A stretch of 64,000 nucleotides of DNA from Flavobacterium endophyticum (GTDB lineage: Bacteria; Bacteroidota; Bacteroidia; Flavobacteriales; Flavobacteriaceae), in NCBI RefSeq assembly GCF_003634455.1, contig NZ_RBLC01000003.1, positions 284,286 to 348,285 of the forward strand, given 5' to 3'. The translations under genes and the position numbers were made by a program. Under the pieces are notes generated by a model. That model was given only the letters and a program-made list of their open reading frames with translations, had not been told where the DNA came from and ran no database searches. Below are positions 60,914 to 64,000 of the stretch, piece after piece; within the stretch, counting starts at the first letter, position 1; each line of letters begins with the position of its first letter.

Positions 60914-62590
60914 ATGGCAACAAAAATCACAATGCCTCGCTTAAGCGACACGATGACAGAAGGAACTGTAGCCACATGGTTGAAAAAAGTTGGAGACAAA
61001 ATTAACGAAGGCGATATCCTTGCTGAAATCGAAACTGACAAAGCAACAATGGAATTTGAATCTTTCAATTCAGGTACTTTATTGCACATCGGAATCCAAG
61101 AAGGAGAATCTGCTCCAGTTGACTCACTTCTGGCAATCATCGGAAAAGAAGGCGAAGATATTTCAGATTTATTAGCTGGCGGAAGTTCTTCAGACAAAAA
61201 AGAAGAAGCTCCTAAGGCAGAAACTAAATCCGAAGAAGTACCAAAAGAAAAAACAGAAGAAACGAAAGAAACTCCAAAAGCAGAAAGCACAACGACAGCT
61301 TTACCAAAAGGTGTTGTAGTTGTAACTATGCCGCGTCTAAGCGACACCATGACCGACGGAACGGTAGCGACCTGGTTGAAAAAAGTTGGAGACAAAATTA
61401 ACGAAGGCGACATTCTTGCTGAAATCGAAACCGACAAAGCAACAATGGAATTCGAATCTTTCAATTCTGGAACTTTATTGTCCATCGGAATCAAAGAAGG
61501 CGAAACAGCTCCTGTTGACAGCGTTTTAGCTATCATCGGTCCAGAAGGAACTGACATTACTGGTATCGCAGAAAACTTCAAAAAAGGCGGTGCAGCTCCT
61601 GCTCCATCAAAAGAAGAAAAAACGGAAGAACCTAAAGCAGAAACAGCCGAATCAAAAGAAGAAACTGTAGAAACTGTTTCAGACGGAAAAAGAATCTTCA
61701 TTTCTCCTTTGGCTAAAAAAATTGCCGAAGAGAAAGGCATTTCAATTTCACAAGTTAAAGGAACAGGAGAAAACGGTCGTATCGTAAAAAGCGATATCGA
61801 AAACTTCAAGCCTGCTGCAACTTCTCAAACAACAGCTCCACAAGAAACAGCTGCTAAATCAGAAACAGCCGCTGCTCCTGCTGTAAAACCTTTTGTTCCA
61901 GCTGGCGAAACCTATTCAGAAGAAATCAAAAACTCACAGATGCGCAAAGTTATCGCTAAGCGTTTATCAGAGTCTAAATTTACAGCGCCTCATTATTATT
62001 TGACAATCGAAGTTGCAATGGACAGTGCCATAGCTTCTAGAAATACAATCAATTCATTGCCTGACACGAAAGTTTCATTTAATGATATGGTAATCAAAGC
62101 TTGTGCAATGGCCTTGAAGAAACATCCAAAAGTAAACTCCCAATGGAAAGAGGATGTGACGGTAATCCACCATCACGTACACATTGGAGTTGCTGTTGCT
62201 GTTGAAGACGGTTTGGTTGTTCCTGTGTTAAAATTTGCTGACCAATTGAGTTTGTCTCAAATCGGAGCAAATGTAAAAGACGTTGCTGGAAGAGCCAAAA
62301 ACAAAAAACTACAGCCAGCCGAAATGGAAGGAAGTACTTTTACCGTTTCAAATTTAGGTATGTTTGGTATTACTGAATTCACTTCAATCATCAACCAGCC
62401 AAACTCTGCGATTCTTTCTGTTGGAGCAATTGTTGAAAAACCAGTTGTCAGAAACGGCGAGATTGTAGTCGGCAATACTATGAAAGTAACGCTAGCTTGC
62501 GATCACAGAACCGTTGACGGAGCTACTGGAGCACAATTCTTACAGACGCTAAGACAATACTTAGAAAATCCAGTTACGATGTTAGCATAA
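60914..62590 (+). CDS. pdhC: Dihydrolipoamide acetyltransferase (E2) of the pyruvate dehydrogenase complex
   Basis: A 558-residue E2. It has two lipoyl domains in tandem (residues about 4-77 and 136-209) with lipoylation lysines K43 and K175 in EIETDKATME; a linker rich in Ala, Glu, Lys and Thr; a peripheral-subunit-binding domain (ISPLAKKIAEEKGISISQ); and the catalytic domain with the active-site DHRTVDG near residue 530. The two lipoyl domains differ at only about five of 71 positions by eye. The gene starts five bases after pdhA. A terminator follows. Confidence 0.96.
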   Translation: MATKITMPRLSDTMTEGTVATWLKKVGDKINEGDILAEIETDKATMEFESFNSGTLLHIGIQEGESAPVDSLLAIIGKEGEDISDLLAGGSSSDKKEEAPKAETKSEEVPKEKTEETKETPKAESTTTALPKGVVVVTMPRLSDTMTDGTVATWLKKVGDKINEGDILAEIETDKATMEFESFNSGTLLSIGIKEGETAPVDSVLAIIGPEGTDITGIAENFKKGGAAPAPSKEEKTEEPKAETAESKEETVETVSDGKRIFISPLAKKIAEEKGISISQVKGTGENGRIVKSDIENFKPAATSQTTAPQETAAKSETAAAPAVKPFVPAGETYSEEIKNSQMRKVIAKRLSESKFTAPHYYLTIEVAMDSAIASRNTINSLPDTKVSFNDMVIKACAMALKKHPKVNSQWKEDVTVIHHHVHIGVAVAVEDGLVVPVLKFADQLSLSQIGANVKDVAGRAKNKKLQPAEMEGSTFTVSNLGMFGITEFTSIINQPNSAILSVGAIVEKPVVRNGEIVVGNTMKVTLACDHRTVDGATGAQFLQTLRQYLENPVTMLA

Positions 62591-62607
62591 GCTAATTCTC
62601 TATAAAT

Positions 62608-62641
62608 AAAAAACCCGTCTTACGTTTAAGACGGGTTTTTT
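62608..62641. terminator. Bidirectional terminator between pdhC and the glycosyltransferase
   Basis: AAAAACCCGTCTTA, loop CGTT, TAAGACGGGTTTTT; serves both converging genes. Confidence 0.9.
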
Positions 62642-63866
62642 ATTGCAATTTATTTTTAGCTTCAATCCATCGCGACATGTATTCAGTGCTTTTTAGCGTA
62701 TGATGTTGTAGAATTTGCCCAATGAAATTTTTATTTCGATGATGTTGTAGATTTTTTCGAAGTTTCTCTATCATTTCTATAAAACCTTTTAAATATAAAT
62801 CCTTAGAAAATTTATTTTGCAAAATGACCATACCCTCTTTTTGAGCCTTTTCCCAAGTGATTTTTTCTTGATAAAGCTGTATAGCCCGATTTGCAAAATC
62901 TTCTGGATTATCGGCGATAAAGCCGTTCCAAACCAAATTAAGATGCATACCTTCCGCACCTATTGTTGTAGTGATACTAGGCGTCCCATATTGCATCGCT
63001 TCTAGAAGCTTTCCTTTTATTCCAGCACCAAATCGTAATGGTGCTAACATTACTTTTGCCTTTTCAATAACTTCTCTAGCCTCTTCAGCCCTACCCATAA
63101 TATGAAAATTTAATTTCGCATTATGCAATTGCAAAGCTTTAGCCGAAGGATAGGCACCATAAATATACAAATTAGCATCTGGAAGTTGTGAATGGATTAT
63201 AGGCCAAAGGATTTCTCTCAAATAACGGACAGCATTCCAATTGGGTTCATGTAAAAAGTTGCCGATAAACATAAAATCTTTTCTTTCTTCAGAAGGAAGA
63301 AAATCCAAAACTGGTGTAGCAAAAATAGGAAGATAAAACAGCAAGGAAGGGTCTACCTTGAATTCTTCAATCAAGAGATTCATTTCAAATTCAGAAATGA
63401 TTAAGGAAATGTCTGATCGTAGAATGCTTGCAATCTCTCTTTTTGCAGTATCGTTAAACAAATCAGTAGTAACGAATCCTCTTTTTTCTTTAGAAGCATT
63501 TTGCCGAGCTAAACGTAAACAATGCAAATCTTCTGTATCCAGAATTTTTAGAGCATCCGGGCAACAATTCGTAACCCTCCAGCCAAATTGTTCTTCAATT
63601 ACAAAACGATCAAACAATACAATATTTGGATTCAAATCCTTGATAAAATCATCAAAGCTTTCATCATTTAAGTTGACAATTTGCTCGTGAACACCTATTG
63701 AAGTTAAATCAAATTGATATTTACTATATTGAGCCGGGCTAACAAAGGTAATTTCATATCCAATCTCTTTAAACAATTGGATTAATTGCAATATCCTACC
63801 GCCAGCTGCCGAAGAATTTGGCTCAGGAAAGACAAGCCCTATTATTAAAAGTTTTAGTTTATGCAT
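62640..63866 (-). CDS. Glycosyltransferase (GT4-like)
   Basis: A GT-B fold enzyme of 408 residues. The N-terminal half begins MHKLKLLIIGLVFPEPNSSA, with AGGRILQLIQLFKEIGYEIT, the usual first Rossmann motif. The C-terminal half has MFIGNFLHEPNWNAVRYL, IYGAYPSAKALQL, and RFGAGIKGKLLEAMQYGTPS, the nucleotide-sugar E-loop. The start at 63866 is chosen; the extension toward 63965 covers the 5S rRNA terminator. Acceptor unknown. Confidence 0.85.
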   Translation of the reverse strand: MHKLKLLIIGLVFPEPNSSAAGGRILQLIQLFKEIGYEITFVSPAQYSKYQFDLTSIGVHEQIVNLNDESFDDFIKDLNPNIVLFDRFVIEEQFGWRVTNCCPDALKILDTEDLHCLRLARQNASKEKRGFVTTDLFNDTAKREIASILRSDISLIISEFEMNLLIEEFKVDPSLLFYLPIFATPVLDFLPSEERKDFMFIGNFLHEPNWNAVRYLREILWPIIHSQLPDANLYIYGAYPSAKALQLHNAKLNFHIMGRAEEAREVIEKAKVMLAPLRFGAGIKGKLLEAMQYGTPSITTTIGAEGMHLNLVWNGFIADNPEDFANRAIQLYQEKITWEKAQKEGMVILQNKFSKDLYLKGFIEMIEKLRKNLQHHRNKNFIGQILQHHTLKSTEYMSRWIEAKNKLQ

Positions 63867-63910
63867 GTTGCAAAGAACGCCATTTTGATTAAGATGTCTT
63901 GCATATATGC

Positions 63911-63946
63911 AAAAAAAAGAGTCCCTACGATATGTAAGGACTCTTT
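63911..63946 (-). terminator. Terminator of the rRNA operon (minus strand)
   Basis: On the minus strand AAAGAGTCC-TTAC pairs with GTA-GGGACTCTTT and runs into eight T residues, just after the 5S rRNA 3' end. Confidence 0.9.
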
Positions 63947-63951
63947 CAAAG

Positions 63952-64000
63952 GAAGGCGGCGACATACTCTCCCACAGGATTGCAGTACCATCTGCGCAGG
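63952..64000 (-). rRNA. 5S ribosomal RNA, 3' end (partial)
   Basis: The minus strand reads CTGCGCAGATGGTACTGCAA, then a GTGGGAGAGTA segment and GTCGCCGCC, the conserved 3' half of bacterial 5S rRNA. The 5' half and presumably the 23S and 16S genes lie beyond the right edge. The 3' boundary is approximate. Confidence 0.92.

Overview
The window reads as chromosome of a gliding Bacteroidota, most likely a Flavobacterium or close relative. The evidence is the porU/porV sortase-shuttle pair of the type IX secretion system (T9SS) divergent from gldJ, two proteins with T9SS type A tails and one with a type B (gliding-associated) tail, AT-rich spacers, and many start regions preceded by the Bacteroidota promoter box TAnnTTTG instead of a Shine-Dalgarno site. 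No species name can be given from sequence alone.

Layout. 0-4.5 kb: end of a serine hydrolase, purK-purE (purine synthesis) and an M3 oligopeptidase. 4.6-8.4 kb: a 1267-residue T9SS type B surface protein. 8.5-10.9 kb: a GbsR/MarR regulator with a thiol-oxidoreductase-like membrane protein and a TIGR01777 epimerase. 10.9-15.9 kb: UbiA-like membrane protein, gcvP, a small exported protein and a group III truncated globin. 16-24 kb: envelope-type genes (KAS III-like synthase, methyltransferases, GT2, MlaE/MlaF-like ABC pair, GDP-mannose pyrophosphorylase, SprT-like, VanW, SDR). 24-30.9 kb: M28 lipoprotein, a PepSY-like small protein, a sigma-54 activator convergent with a hybrid kinase, acyl-CoA dehydrogenase. 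31-35.7 kb: anmK, amino-acid dehydrogenase, TonB-like protein, folC, tRNA-Val(UAC). 35.8-42 kb: small lipoprotein and membrane genes, a broken LytTR regulator, a T9SS nuclease, a phospholipase-A2-like secreted protein with a small membrane partner, and a second T9SS substrate. 42.4-49.5 kb: accessory-looking stretch with a YD-repeat-like secreted protein, a 0.9 kb non-coding block carrying direct repeats and a degenerate ~62-bp tandem array, an HTH regulator, a Cys-rich/SH3 protein behind a hairpin leader, and several uncharacterised proteins. 49.7-64 kb: exbB-exbD, murF, gldJ, porU-porV, cdd, pdhA-pdhC, a glycosyltransferase, and the 3' end of a 5S rRNA from an rRNA operon on the minus strand.

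How it fits together. PorU and PorV process and deliver T9SS cargo; the nuclease, the choice-of-anchor J protein and the type B surface protein in the same window are candidate cargo. ExbB/ExbD (50 kb) and the TonB-like protein (33 kb) are components of one class of energised outer-membrane transport although they are encoded apart. The remainder is mostly housekeeping metabolism.

The most unusual material is not in the core genes: the LytTR remnant at 37 kb, the direct-repeat and 62-bp-repeat block at 43.6-44.2 kb, the leader hairpin and Cys-rich SH3 gene at 45 kb, a possible secreted PLA2-like/membrane partner pair at 39.4-40.6 kb, paired palindromes around the GbsR-family regulator, several apparently leaderless genes, and recurring heptanucleotide repeats between genes. 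All positions were read by eye and short sites may be off by a base or two.
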